Assembly (NCBI GenBank): GCA_910584285.1
Contig: CAJTYK010000007.1
Location: forward strand, 1 to 64,000
DNA length: 64,000 nucleotides
Reading direction: 5' to 3'
DNA from: an uncultured Oscillospiraceae bacterium
GTDB taxonomy: Bacteria > Bacillota > Clostridia > Oscillospirales > Oscillospiraceae
Position 1 is the stretch's first letter, and each line of letters begins with the position of its first letter. The notes beneath the pieces are model-generated. The model ran no database searches. It was not told the DNA's origin and saw only the letters and a program-made list of their open reading frames with translations. Below are positions 1-7,518 of the stretch, one piece after another. A program made the position numbers and the translations under genes.

Positions 1-56
1 CGGCGGTTCACCGGCTGGCGGCACAGCTCCTGCTTCACGTCGGCGGAAAAGGCCAT
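1..56 (-). CDS. whiA: WhiA N-terminus (partial, runs off the window)
   Basis: Only the first 18 codons are present. They read MAFSADVKQELCRQPVNR, which fits the start of WhiA, the LAGLIDADG-like DNA-binding protein linked to sporulation and cell division in Gram-positives. Identification rests mainly on synteny: whiA follows yvcK and rapZ in Firmicutes, as here. The ATG at 56-54 has a good ribosome site (AAGGAGG, 7-8 nt upstream) that lies inside the tandem duplication described next. Confidence 0.75.
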   Translation of the reverse strand, partial: MAFSADVKQELCRQPVNR

Positions 57-202
57 GGCAGTCCCTCCTTACAAGCTGTTTTGCCGCCCGCCCCGATGGG
101 GCGGGCAATCAGGGACGCCGGGAAAGGCCACGGCACTCCCTCCTTACAAGCTGTTTTGCCGCCCGTCCCGGTGGGGCGGGCAATCAGGGACGCCCGGGAA
201 AG
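53..202. repeat. 75-bp tandem duplication between yvcK and whiA
   Basis: Two adjacent copies (53-127 and 128-202) with a 75-bp period match at almost every base, with a few substitutions and one extra C. Read on the minus strand, each unit holds a GC-rich hairpin (GCCCGCCCC/GGGGCGGGC type), the ribosome site TAAGGAGGGA and a start-codon context (ATGGCCTTT in the whiA-proximal copy, GTGGCCTTT in the other). The duplication therefore copied the intergenic hairpin plus the translation start of whiA. Confidence 0.9.
69..131 (-). CDS. Possible 20-residue leader peptide created by the duplication
   Basis: The distal repeat copy keeps a ribosome site and a GTG start at 131-129. It opens a 20-codon frame (MAFPGVPDCP...) whose TAA stop overlaps the TAAGGAGG ribosome site of whiA. 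This arrangement could couple whiA translation to the peptide. The frame may be a meaningless by-product of the duplication; no family is recognised. Confidence 0.3.
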   Translation of the reverse strand: MAFPGVPDCPPHRGGRQNSL

Positions 203-217
203 CCCCGTCAGTCCCTC

Positions 218-1216
218 TTAAAAAATCTTGGTCTCCGCCCGCTGCTGGTACAGCTCCACCACCGCCTGGGCTACCTTTACCCCGGAGTGGCGGGCATAGC
301 CGCAGTCCATGTCCAGCAGGGGGCGGAACACCGCCTCCGCGCCCAGCAGCTCCAGCTCCCGGCGGTCGGCCCGCATGGGCTCCGCGTCCTCGGCGGAGTA
401 GCGCTCCAGCAGCTCCCGGCCGATGGGGTCGGAATTGCACAGGCACAGATCCACCAGCCCCGGCCCACCGTGCTCCAGCAGGGCGGCCACGTGATCCTGG
501 GCGGTCATGCCCTCCGTCTCCCCGTCCTGGGTCATGATATTGCAGACGTAGATCTTCAGCGCGCCGCTGTCCTGGATGGCCTCGGCGATGCCGTCCACCA
601 GCAGGTTGGGGATCACGCTGGTGTACAGGCTCCCAGGCCCCAGCAGGATCACCTCGGCCCGCCGGATGGCCTCCACCGCCGCGGGCAGGGCGGGGGTGTG
701 CTCAGGCAGCAGGCGCACGTGGTGGATGCGGCAGTTCTGCTCCTTCTTAGCGGCGGAGATCTTGGACTCTCCCCGGACGCTGGCGCCGTTTTCAAAGGCG
801 GCCTCTAATTGTACATTGGAATTTGTGACGGGAAGAATACGCCCCGTGATGGCCAGCACCTCGCTCATCCGGGCTACCGCCTGATCGAAGGAGGGGGAAA
901 TGCCGTCCAGCGCCGCCAGAAGCAGGTTGCCAAAGGCCTGCCCCGCCAGCCGTCCGTCGGGGAAGCGGTAGGCCAGCAGCTCCTGCATCAGCGGCTCGGC
1001 GCCCGCCAGGGCCTCCATGCAGTTGCGGATGTCGCCGGGCGGGGGCATTCCCAGATCCTCCCGGAGCATCCCCGAGCCGCCGCCGTCGTCCGCCACGGTG
1101 ACGATGGCGGTGAGGTCGTCGGTATAGAGCTTCAATCCCCTCAAAATGGCGGACAGGCCATGCCCGCCCCCCAGGGCCGCGATGGCGGGGCCTTTGCGCC
1201 GCTTAATCTTTCCCAT
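218..1216 (-). CDS. yvcK: YvcK/CofD-like gluconeogenesis factor
   Basis: YvcK is a cytoplasmic UDP-sugar-binding protein needed for growth on gluconeogenic carbon sources and for correct cell-wall synthesis in Bacillus. The protein (about 332 aa, normal for the family) has the glycine-rich start AALGGGHGLS, the ADDGGGSG loop near residue 45 and PPGDIRNC, all typical of the family. It lies downstream of rapZ. The ATG at 1222 gives a 4-bp ATGA overlap with the rapZ stop, but the ATG at 1216 is better spaced from GAGGG, so that start was chosen. It is the third gene of a murB-rapZ-yvcK-whiA transcription unit. Confidence 0.93.
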   Translation of the reverse strand: MGKIKRRKGPAIAALGGGHGLSAILRGLKLYTDDLTAIVTVADDGGGSGMLREDLGMPPPGDIRNCMEALAGAEPLMQELLAYRFPDGRLAGQAFGNLLLAALDGISPSFDQAVARMSEVLAITGRILPVTNSNVQLEAAFENGASVRGESKISAAKKEQNCRIHHVRLLPEHTPALPAAVEAIRRAEVILLGPGSLYTSVIPNLLVDGIAEAIQDSGALKIYVCNIMTQDGETEGMTAQDHVAALLEHGGPGLVDLCLCNSDPIGRELLERYSAEDAEPMRADRRELELLGAEAVFRPLLDMDCGYARHSGVKVAQAVVELYQQRAETKIF

Positions 1217-1218
1217 AC

Positions 1219-2082
1219 TCATGCCCTCGTCATGTCCCGGTGAGTCTCACCGGCCGCGTAGCCCAGCCCCTGGATGTACTCGCACAAGGCGTGGGTCACC
1301 GCCACCGAGCGGTGCCGCCCGCCGGTGCAGCCCACGGCGATCACCAGGGCGCTCTTGCCCTCCTCCACAAAGTGGGGCAGAAGGAAGTCCATCAGCCCCC
1401 GCAGGTGCTCCATCAGCTCCTGGGCGGAGGGGCTGGCAAATACGTAGTCCGACACTCCCTGATCCAGCCCCGTCAGGGGCCGCAAATCCTCCACATAGAA
1501 AGGGTTGGGCAGGAAACGCACGTCAAACACCAGATCCGCCTCCAGGGGAATGCCGTACTTGAAGCCGAAGGAGGTGACGGTGACGCTCATCTCGTTGGCG
1601 CTCTTTTGGTGGTGGGCGAACATATCCAGCACCTGCCCCCGCAGTTTCCGCACCGGCAGGGAGGAGGTGGTGATGATGTAGTCCGCCCGCGCCCGCAGGG
1701 GCTCCATGGCCGCCCGCTCCCGCTCCACCGCCTTGGACAGGCTGCCCGCTTCCGCCAGCAGGGGGTGGCCGCGGCGGGTCTCCTTGTACCGCTTGATGAT
1801 GGTGGCGTCGTCCGCGTCCACGAACAGCACCTTGTAGTGGAACTCCATGGCCGACAGGGCATCCATGGCCTCAAACAGGCCGTCAAACTGCTCCCCGGCC
1901 CGGATGTCGCACACCATAGCCACCCGCTCGTAGGAGCCCGCCCCGGCCAGACACACCTCGGCAAATTTGGGTATGAGCACCGGGGGCAGGTTGTCCACGC
2001 AGAAGAAGCCGCTGTCCTCCAAAATGGACATGACGGTGGACTTGCCCGCCCCGGACAGGCCGGACACAATCAGAAATTCCAT
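1219..2082 (-). CDS. rapZ: RapZ/YvcJ nucleotide-binding protein
   Basis: This P-loop protein binds ATP/GTP; in enterics RapZ adapts RNase E to the GlmZ sRNA, and in Bacillus YvcJ affects competence and phosphate-related physiology. The Walker A motif GLSGAGKS sits at residues 8-15. The C-terminal half contains the conserved VDLVFDVRFLPNP-like segment and the IAVGCTGGRHRSV motif. Its 287 aa are the usual length. AAAGGAGGGAG precedes the ATG. The start overlaps the end of murB by 13 nt, so the genes are co-transcribed. Confidence 0.95.
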   Translation of the reverse strand: MEFLIVSGLSGAGKSTVMSILEDSGFFCVDNLPPVLIPKFAEVCLAGAGSYERVAMVCDIRAGEQFDGLFEAMDALSAMEFHYKVLFVDADDATIIKRYKETRRGHPLLAEAGSLSKAVERERAAMEPLRARADYIITTSSLPVRKLRGQVLDMFAHHQKSANEMSVTVTSFGFKYGIPLEADLVFDVRFLPNPFYVEDLRPLTGLDQGVSDYVFASPSAQELMEHLRGLMDFLLPHFVEEGKSALVIAVGCTGGRHRSVAVTHALCEYIQGLGYAAGETHRDMTRA

Positions 2083-3041
2083 GCCTCTCCCTCCTTTCCC
2101 AGATAGCGCACCTCCGGCTCCAGGGTGACGCCTGTCTCCTGGAACACCCGCTCCCGCACCTGGGCCATGAGCCTGATGATATCGTCACAGGTGGCCCCGC
2201 CCCGGTTGATCACAAAGCCCGCGTGCTTCTCCGACACCTGGGCCCCGCCCACGGTCAGCCCCTTCAGCCCGCAGCCGTCGATGAGGGCGGCGGCGTAGAC
2301 CGGTCGTCCGTCCACGGGGGCGGGCCGCTTGAAGGTACTGCCCGCGCTGGGGTATTCCAGGGGCTGCTTTTCCCGGCGACGCTGGGCGAAGTCGTCCATT
2401 TTGGCCTTGATCTCGGCGGGGTCGCCGGGTTTCAGGGAAAAGCTGGCCCGCAGAATGAAGCTGTCCCGCTCCTGGAACTGGCTGTGGCGGTAGGAGAATT
2501 TGGGGTTGACGTGTTCCCGGAGAAATTCCTCGTCGGGCGGGGCGTTGGATACCACGCTGGACACCACCTGCCCCAGCTCCCCGCCATAGGCCCCGGCGTT
2601 CATATACACGCCGCCCCCCACGCTGCCGGGGATGCCCTGGGCGAACTCCAGGCCGGTGAGGCCGTGCTCCAGGGCGAAGCTGGACAGCCGTGCCAGGGAC
2701 ACGCCGCTCCCGGCCAAAATGGTCTGGTGGCCGGGCCACTCGCCCTGGGGCAGCAGCTCCAGGCGGTTCAGGCCGTCAAACGCCTTCAGCACCAGCAGAT
2801 CCGCCCCCTGGTCGCTCACCAGCAGGTTGGTGCCCTTGCCCATGAAGAAGGGCTTGACGCCAAACTCCATCCCGGCCACGGACAGCACGGTTTTCACCTC
2901 GTCCTCGTTTTGGGGCAGGGCCATCAGAGGCACCGGTCCGCCCACCTGGAAGGAGGTGTGGCGGCTCATGGGCTCGTCCCGGCGCAGCTCCAGGGACGGA
3001 GCGGCGGCGCGCAGTCTGTCATGCAGGGCGTTCCAGTTCAT
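2070..3041 (-). CDS. murB: UDP-N-acetylenolpyruvoylglucosamine reductase
   Basis: MurB is the FAD- and NADPH-dependent cytoplasmic enzyme that reduces UDP-GlcNAc-enolpyruvate to UDP-MurNAc in peptidoglycan precursor synthesis. The 323-aa product shows the FAD-binding segments GKGTNLLVSD and GIPGSVGGGVYMNAGAYGGE, the catalytic serine region YPSAGSTFKRP and the terminal Glu segment LEPEVRYLG. GGGAGG lies 8 nt before the ATG. It is the first gene of the operon and has its own promoter. Confidence 0.96.
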   Translation of the reverse strand: MNWNALHDRLRAAAPSLELRRDEPMSRHTSFQVGGPVPLMALPQNEDEVKTVLSVAGMEFGVKPFFMGKGTNLLVSDQGADLLVLKAFDGLNRLELLPQGEWPGHQTILAGSGVSLARLSSFALEHGLTGLEFAQGIPGSVGGGVYMNAGAYGGELGQVVSSVVSNAPPDEEFLREHVNPKFSYRHSQFQERDSFILRASFSLKPGDPAEIKAKMDDFAQRRREKQPLEYPSAGSTFKRPAPVDGRPVYAAALIDGCGLKGLTVGGAQVSEKHAGFVINRGGATCDDIIRLMAQVRERVFQETGVTLEPEVRYLGKEGEAWNF

Positions 3042-3077
3042 GGTGAGGGCCTCCCGGAAATTGGTTTTGTTCCTGTT

Positions 3078-3106
3078 AGTTTACCACATTTTTCTCGCCG
3101 TGAGAA
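3078..3106 (-). promoter_or_regulatory. Sigma-A promoter of the murB operon
   Basis: On the minus strand TTCTCA and TAAACT are separated by 17 bp, and TG one base before TAAACT makes an extended -10. It lies about 40 bp before the murB start. Confidence 0.6.
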
Positions 3107-3125
3107 TAGGTTCATGAAAATTTAA

Positions 3126-3154
3126 GGAGCGGGGCGGAAGGCCCGCCCCGCTCC
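3126..3154 (-). terminator. Hairpin downstream of the Cys-rich gene
   Basis: A perfect 12-bp stem (GGAGCGGGGCGG with its complement) with a 5-nt loop is followed on the minus strand by TTAAATTTTC, giving a plausible rho-independent terminator before the murB promoter. Confidence 0.55.
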
Positions 3155-3322
3155 TGTCTGGGTTCCACGCGAGCCCAATGTAGCAGGCCGCGCGGACTTT
3201 GCCCCGCTCTTATGGGGGCCCCACGCGGGCCCAGCGCAGCGGGCCGCGCGGGGAGAGGAGGGGCAAGGGAGCGCAGCAGGGAACGTTCAAAGAGCGTTTT
3301 CTGCGGAGCGGACTTTGCCCCG
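3155..3322. repeat. Degenerate GC-rich repeats
   Basis: Two imperfect copies of a unit built on CCACGCGnGCCCA and CAGGCCGCGCGG-like segments lie at about 3165-3206 and 3217-3262. The 15-mer GCGGACTTTGCCCCG occurs identically at 3192-3206 and 3308-3322. The second 15-mer ends just short of the neighbouring gene's stop codon. No coding potential is seen. Confidence 0.6.
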
Positions 3323-3328
3323 ACGAGA

Positions 3329-3709
3329 TCAGCAGCAGTAGTTTTTGTCCTGGCAGCCCTCCGGGGGCGCGATGGTGTTGGGCGGGAAGAACTCCTCGGT
3401 GGGGAACTGCACCTGACGGAAGATGGCGCAGGGATCCTCCTCGCCGCCGCTGGCGGTGCACTCCTTGCTGGGCATGCAGTAGTCGTAGGCGGGGATGAGC
3501 AGCTGGCTATCCCGCTCCAGCCGGATGATGGAGAACTGGCCCAGGGTGACGTACACCCGCCGCCCCTCACCGCCCATGTTCAGCTCCCCGGGGAAGCAGC
3601 CGGCGATGCCCGCGGGCACCTCGGCGTCGCTGCCACAGGCGCAGACAGGGGGATCGCAGGGGTCGGACAGGCGCATACTCAGGATGATGGGATCCACGGA
3701 GTTTGTCAT
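3329..3709 (-). CDS. Cys-rich protein of unknown function
   Basis: The 126-aa product has ten cysteines, including a DPCDPPVCAC cluster near residue 18 and a terminal CC. No signal peptide, membrane segment or known domain is recognised. Cys-rich small proteins ending in CC often belong to spore coats or exosporium, but that is only a guess. The ATG at 3709 overlaps the stop of the upstream recombinase by 4 nt (ATGA). There is no separate promoter in the gap, so expression may now depend on read-through from the recombinase gene. In-frame GTG and TTG codons lie just upstream. Confidence 0.7.
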   Translation of the reverse strand: MTNSVDPIILSMRLSDPCDPPVCACGSDAEVPAGIAGCFPGELNMGGEGRRVYVTLGQFSIIRLERDSQLLIPAYDYCMPSKECTASGGEEDPCAIFRQVQFPTEEFFPPNTIAPPEGCQDKNYCC

Positions 3710-5241
3710 TGACACCAACTTGGAAGGTTTTGGTGCATGTTCAAATCTCCTGATTTTTTCAAGATAATTTGAACCGTTCCGTCCCTATTGACACTAATAT
3801 GGTCTATAATCCTGCGTAAATCAAGGTTGGTCGCCGTTTCCAACGCCAGAAACCGTTCGATCTCCATTTTATACGATTTAACCAAATTTTCGCTGTTCTG
3901 CTGAACGGCTGCGGATCGCTGCAGGCGCTTCAAGCTGTCATCCAGTTCGGACAGTTCTTTGGTGATCTGCGCCGTCTTAGCTTTCAATTCGGCCATCGTC
4001 ATGACATCGTTCGCGTACATTTCCTGGTAGCGTGACTTCTTAGCCAGCAGACGTTTTCGCTTCTTCTCAATGTCGTCCGCATTGATCTCGTCCTGTGCAC
4101 TGGAACGGCGTCTGTTTACCTCTGACAGGATACCTTGGACGAAGCGGTCTTTATCCTGAATCAGGGAACTGAAATAGTCTCGAAGCTCAGCAAGCAGCTC
4201 CGTTTCCTCGATTTTGACGAGGTTGTCACACTGCTCAGCGGTATATTGACTGTTCGTGGAGCAAATCCAGTATACCCGGGTGTTGACATAGGTGTATTTT
4301 CTCCTACAAAAAGACTTCCCACAGTGCTCGCATTTGATCAACGTGCTGAACAGGTGTTTCGAACTGTACCTCGAATCCGTGCTGTGCCCATCAAACGTTT
4401 TGTACTTCGCGCGCCGTTCTTCCATCTGAATTTGCGCACGCAGAAACTCATCCATTGTGATGATAGCCCAATCTGGCCGGTCATGGTGAAAGTTCTGCTC
4501 CGCCGGAAGCCGTATCTGATGTCCGGTCAGAAAGTCCTCAATTTCATACTTGTTGTTCACATAGTGGCCGCAGTAGATGGGATTTGTCAACACGCGCCTG
4601 ACACCGCGAGGGTTCCATTCACAGCCGAATTTTGTTTTGGCCCCGTCCGCGTTCAAGGCCAAGCTGATGCCCCGGCAGCCAGCGCCTTCCTTTAAGTACA
4701 TACGGAAGATTGTTCGGACCACTTCGGCCTCTACGGGATTGATTTGAAGGTTGAAGTTATCCATACGGTCATAGCCAAAGATCCGTTGGGGCACCCTGCC
4801 TTTCTTTGCGTTGATCTTTTTGCCCCACTTGACCCGCTTAGACAGGTTTCCGCTCTCCTCCTGGGCCATGGCGCCGAAAATCGTCAAGATGAACTCGCTG
4901 TCGCCCAACGATGTCATGTTGGCGGTGAGAAAGATCACATTCACCCCAATGGATTTCAGAACACGGATGCTTTGCAGAAAATCCACCGTATTGCGGGCAA
5001 CGCGGGAAATGTCCTTTACCACGACCAGTTCAAAAAGACCCATCTGTGCGTCCTGCATCAGCCGCTGGAACTCAACGCGCTTCTTGAGGCTCGTCCCGCT
5101 GATTCCCTCATCGGCATACAGCCGGAACAGTTCGTAGCCGTTTTTCTTCGCATACTCCAGAAAAAATTCCTTTTGATGTACTAAGCTGTCCTTCTGTTCC
5201 TCTCGATCAGTTGACACGCGGCAATATGCTGCTATTCTCAT
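3706..5241 (-). CDS. Large serine recombinase
   Basis: This 511-aa site-specific recombinase has a resolvase-type N-terminal domain with the nucleophile in YCRVS (Ser10) and conserved Arg residues around VVVKDISRVARN. A recombinase domain follows (residues about 160-270). A zinc ribbon comes next (CEHCGKSFCRR ... WICSTN ... QC, about residues 310-345), then a long charged coiled coil (about 380-460). Such enzymes integrate or excise mobile elements. Composition is clearly less GC-rich than the flanks, a sign of transfer. GAAAGGAG precedes the ATG. No other conjugation, replication or cargo gene is present, so this is a solo or remnant element. Confidence 0.92.
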   Translation of the reverse strand: MRIAAYCRVSTDREEQKDSLVHQKEFFLEYAKKNGYELFRLYADEGISGTSLKKRVEFQRLMQDAQMGLFELVVVKDISRVARNTVDFLQSIRVLKSIGVNVIFLTANMTSLGDSEFILTIFGAMAQEESGNLSKRVKWGKKINAKKGRVPQRIFGYDRMDNFNLQINPVEAEVVRTIFRMYLKEGAGCRGISLALNADGAKTKFGCEWNPRGVRRVLTNPIYCGHYVNNKYEIEDFLTGHQIRLPAEQNFHHDRPDWAIITMDEFLRAQIQMEERRAKYKTFDGHSTDSRYSSKHLFSTLIKCEHCGKSFCRRKYTYVNTRVYWICSTNSQYTAEQCDNLVKIEETELLAELRDYFSSLIQDKDRFVQGILSEVNRRRSSAQDEINADDIEKKRKRLLAKKSRYQEMYANDVMTMAELKAKTAQITKELSELDDSLKRLQRSAAVQQNSENLVKSYKMEIERFLALETATNLDLRRIIDHISVNRDGTVQIILKKSGDLNMHQNLPSWCQ

Positions 5242-5279
5242 TGGCTGCTCCTTTCATCAGCCAACCTATATCCATGCCT

Positions 5280-5308
5280 ATTCTACAACAAATAGCAAGA
5301 AAATACAA
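5280..5308 (-). promoter_or_regulatory. Promoter of the serine recombinase
   Basis: Minus-strand TTGTAT and TAGAAT are separated by exactly 17 bp, about 40 bp before the recombinase start. Confidence 0.6.
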
Positions 5309-5363
5309 GGAAGCCAAGTGTTTCTTAGCATAAAGGATATAGGACGGATTTGCTGTTTGGCAA

Positions 5364-5486
5364 TCAGTTTCTTGGCTTTATGGCAACCAGCTTTTCGGAA
5401 ATCATCCTTTTTAGCACCTTTTGCATTTCACATGGTGTATTGGGATCAACAACTGTATACTTCACTTTCGGGTGGTCTTGCTTCAT
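5364..5486 (-). CDS. 40-residue element-borne small protein
   Basis: The product begins MKQDHPKVKYTVVDPNTP and continues with a basic, helix-like half (KVLKRMISEKLVAIKPRN). It has a strong ribosome site (GGAGAGGAG, 7 nt before the ATG) and shares the low GC of the recombinase. Short proteins with a DPNTP segment are commonly found beside recombinases of Clostridial mobile elements; that is from memory, not a search. Function is unknown. Confidence 0.6.
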   Translation of the reverse strand: MKQDHPKVKYTVVDPNTPCEMQKVLKRMISEKLVAIKPRN

Positions 5487-5506
5487 TCCACAACTCCTCT
5501 CCAGGT

Positions 5507-5605
5507 TCAATGATTAGCAACAGGCCATAACTCCAGAAATTTTTCCCGCTTCGTTTTCTTCTTCCGGCACCGATATTCCATATCACTCAAGCCTTCCTGT
5601 TTCAG
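5507..5605 (-). pseudogene. N-terminal relic of an IS5-like transposase
   Basis: A 32-codon open frame encodes a segment containing LSDMEYRCRKKKTKREKFLE, which fits the conserved N-terminus of IS5-family transposases. The frame lacks a normal start (CTG at 5605) and runs into a stop soon after the match. No inverted repeats or catalytic DDE region remain. Confidence 0.5.
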
Positions 5606-5678
5606 CGCCCCCTTTTTCCCTATTTTTCATATATTCCAAGTCTGGGGAATGAAATCAGCGGGTCCCCAAGAATTAGTA

Positions 5679-5945
5679 TCAGCGGCGATTCCGGTCCCGA
5701 CCGCTCCTGGCCCGTCCCTCCACCAGGATGATATCCTCCCCGAACCGCTTGATGGACGGCCAGGGGAACACCTGATCCGGCTCCCGGCCCAGCAGGCCGA
5801 AGCAGCGGTTCCGGCCGCCCACCACAATGCTCTCAATGGCCCCCTTCTCGGGATCCAGCTCCACGTCCTCCACAAACCCGTACCGGGTGCCGTCGGAGAT
5901 GTCGATGACTTCCTTATATTGCAGCTCCGCGATGCGGCAGATCAT
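5679..5945 (-). CDS. ymxH: YlmC/YmxH-family PRC-barrel sporulation protein
   Basis: The 88-aa protein carries a single PRC-barrel-like fold (residues about 1-75: MICRIAELQYKEVIDISDG, FVEDVELDPEKG, IVVGG). This is the hallmark of the small YlmC/YmxH family found across spore formers. The last 12 residues form an Arg-rich tail. The ATG at 5945 was chosen because AAGGAGGGC lies 6 nt upstream; an in-frame ATG at 5963 precedes that site. It is divergent from pyrH. Exact biochemical function is unknown. Confidence 0.85.
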   Translation of the reverse strand: MICRIAELQYKEVIDISDGTRYGFVEDVELDPEKGAIESIVVGGRNRCFGLLGREPDQVFPWPSIKRFGEDIILVEGRARSGRDRNRR

Positions 5946-5975
5946 AGTATGCCCTCCTTCCACATTCTATATTGA

Positions 5976-6005
5976 TATGTATGAAGGGGGCCAGTCCCAC
6001 TATAC
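5976..6005 (-). promoter_or_regulatory. Sigma-E-like promoter upstream of ymxH
   Basis: Minus-strand GTATAGT and CATACATA are 15 bp apart, close to the Bacillus sigma-E consensus (KMATATT, 14-15 bp, CATACAnT). This suits a sporulation-associated gene. Confidence 0.4.
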
Positions 6006-6057
6006 GTAGGTGAAAGAGGGGAGAAGCGGAAAATACACGGAAAATTTTCAATTTGCC

Positions 6058-6086
6058 CCTATGCAAATGGGAGGTTTTAGTATAAA
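6058..6086 (+). promoter_or_regulatory. Probable pyrH promoter
   Basis: A strong -10 (TATAAA within TAGTATAAAAT) lies about 45 bp before the start; the -35 (CCTATG at 17 bp) is poor. Confidence 0.4.
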
Positions 6087-6130
6087 ATAGGAGCACATGA
6101 AAAAATCGGGATAGGAGCGTGAGGGAGACG

Positions 6131-6856
6131 ATGGAAGAATTGAAGTACAAACGCGTCCTGCTGAAGGTAAGCGGCGAGGCCCTGGGGGGCGACGCCGGCC
6201 GGGGGCTGGACTTCGACGTGATCGAGAAGGTGTGCGACGTGGTGGCCCGCTGCGTGGCAGAGGGCGCCCAGGTGGGCATCGTAGTGGGCGGCGGCAACTT
6301 CTGGCGGGGCCTGAAGGACGGCCGGGGCATGAGCAACCGCACCCGGGCCGACCACATGGGGATGCTGGCCACCACCATCAACTGCTTGGCCCTGGCTGAC
6401 GTGCTGGAGAACAAAGGGGTGGACGTGCGGGTGCAGACCGCCATCGAGATGAAGTCCATCGCCGAGCCCTACATCCGCTCCCGGGCGGTGCGGCACCTGG
6501 AGAAGGGCCGGGTGGTGATCTTCGGCTGCGGCACCGGCAGCCCCTTCTTCTCCACCGACACCGCTGCGGTGCTCCGGGCGGCGGAGATCGGCGCGGACAT
6601 CATCCTGCTGGCCAAGAACGTGGACGGCGTGTACAGCGCCGACCCGCTGAAGGATCCGGCGGCGGTGAAGTACGACAGCATTACCTATGACGACGTGCTG
6701 GCCAACCATCTGGGCGTGATGGACTCCACCGCCGCGTCGCTGTGCATGGACAACAATATTCCGATTCTCCTCTTTGCGCTGAAGGATCCGGAGAACATCC
6801 TTCGGGCTATCCACGGGGAGAAAATCGGCACCATTGTGAAGGAGGAAGTAAAATGA
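6131..6856 (+). CDS. pyrH: UMP kinase
   Basis: PyrH is a hexameric amino-acid-kinase-fold enzyme that phosphorylates UMP to UDP with ATP. Motifs seen are KVSGEAL near the N-terminus, GGGNFWRG (phosphate binding) and GTGSPFFSTDTAAVLRAAE, with the nucleotide-binding LLAKNVDGVYSADP segment after them. The length (241 aa) is normal. A GTG at 6119 has its own AGGAGC, but the ATG at 6131 matches the family N-terminus better. The stop overlaps the frr start (ATGA), so the pair is translationally coupled. Confidence 0.95.
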   Translation: MEELKYKRVLLKVSGEALGGDAGRGLDFDVIEKVCDVVARCVAEGAQVGIVVGGGNFWRGLKDGRGMSNRTRADHMGMLATTINCLALADVLENKGVDVRVQTAIEMKSIAEPYIRSRAVRHLEKGRVVIFGCGTGSPFFSTDTAAVLRAAEIGADIILLAKNVDGVYSADPLKDPAAVKYDSITYDDVLANHLGVMDSTAASLCMDNNIPILLFALKDPENILRAIHGEKIGTIVKEEVK

Positions 6857-7407
6857 CGGAATTCTGCAAGACCTACGATGAGAAGATGGGCAAGACCATC
6901 GAGTCGGTGAAGGGGGACTTCGCCAGCGTCCGGGCGGGCCGGGCCAACGCCGGCGTGCTGGATCGGATCCAGGTGGAATACTACGGCACTCCCACTCCCA
7001 TCCAGCAGGTGGCCAGCATCTCCACCCCCGACCCCCGCACCCTCCAGATCCAGCCCTGGGACGCCAGCATCCTCAAGGCCATCGAGAAGGCCATCCAGAC
7101 CTCAGATCTGGGCATCAACCCCCAGAACGACGGCCGGGTGATCCGTCTGGCCTTCCCCCAGCTCACCGAGGAGCGCCGCGTGGAGCTCACCCGCCAGGTG
7201 CGCAAGTACGGCGAGAACGGCAAGGTGGCCATCCGCAACATCCGGCGGGACGCCATGGACAAGCTGAAGGCCCTGGAGAAGAAGTCCGAGATCACCGAGG
7301 ATGACCGCAAGGAGGACGAGAAGGATCTCCAGGATCTCACCGACAGGCGGTGCAAGGAGATCGACGCGCTCACCGCGGCGAAGGAAAAGGAACTGATGGC
7401 GGTTTAA
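6853..7407 (+). CDS. frr: Ribosome recycling factor
   Basis: The 184-aa product matches RRF, which splits post-termination ribosomes with EF-G. Hallmarks are FASVRAGRANAGVLDRIQVEYYGTPTP in the N-terminal part and LTEERRVELTRQVRKYGE with IRNIRRDAMDKLK in the C-terminal helices. Start and length are standard. It overlaps pyrH by 4 nt, and a large palindrome follows it. Confidence 0.97.
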   Translation: MTEFCKTYDEKMGKTIESVKGDFASVRAGRANAGVLDRIQVEYYGTPTPIQQVASISTPDPRTLQIQPWDASILKAIEKAIQTSDLGINPQNDGRVIRLAFPQLTEERRVELTRQVRKYGENGKVAIRNIRRDAMDKLKALEKKSEITEDDRKEDEKDLQDLTDRRCKEIDALTAAKEKELMAV

Positions 7408-7420
7408 GCGGCCGCATGGG

Positions 7421-7452
7421 GCACACAAGGGGGGCGCGCCCCCCTTGTGTGC
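7421..7452. terminator. Perfect 32-bp palindrome after frr
   Basis: GCACACAAGGGGGGCG is followed at once by its exact complement. A T-rich tract appears only about 20 nt later, so this may be a partial terminator or processing hairpin between pyrH-frr and uppS. Confidence 0.55.
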
Positions 7453-7518
7453 TGTCCGGACGGTTGATTGGGTTCTTTTTTGTCAACACTATCACATATA
7501 GGTTAGGATGGGAGAACT

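Noticed and set aside
53..202. Two near-identical repeat units considered as a CRISPR remnant
   Set aside because: There is no spacer: the units are directly adjacent and contain a ribosome site and start codon. No cas gene is in the window.
3718..5641. Shared TTCCAAGT at both sides of the recombinase as an att pair
   Set aside because: The copies (3718-3725 and 5634-5641) are in inverted orientation, whereas integration leaves direct copies, and eight bases may be chance.
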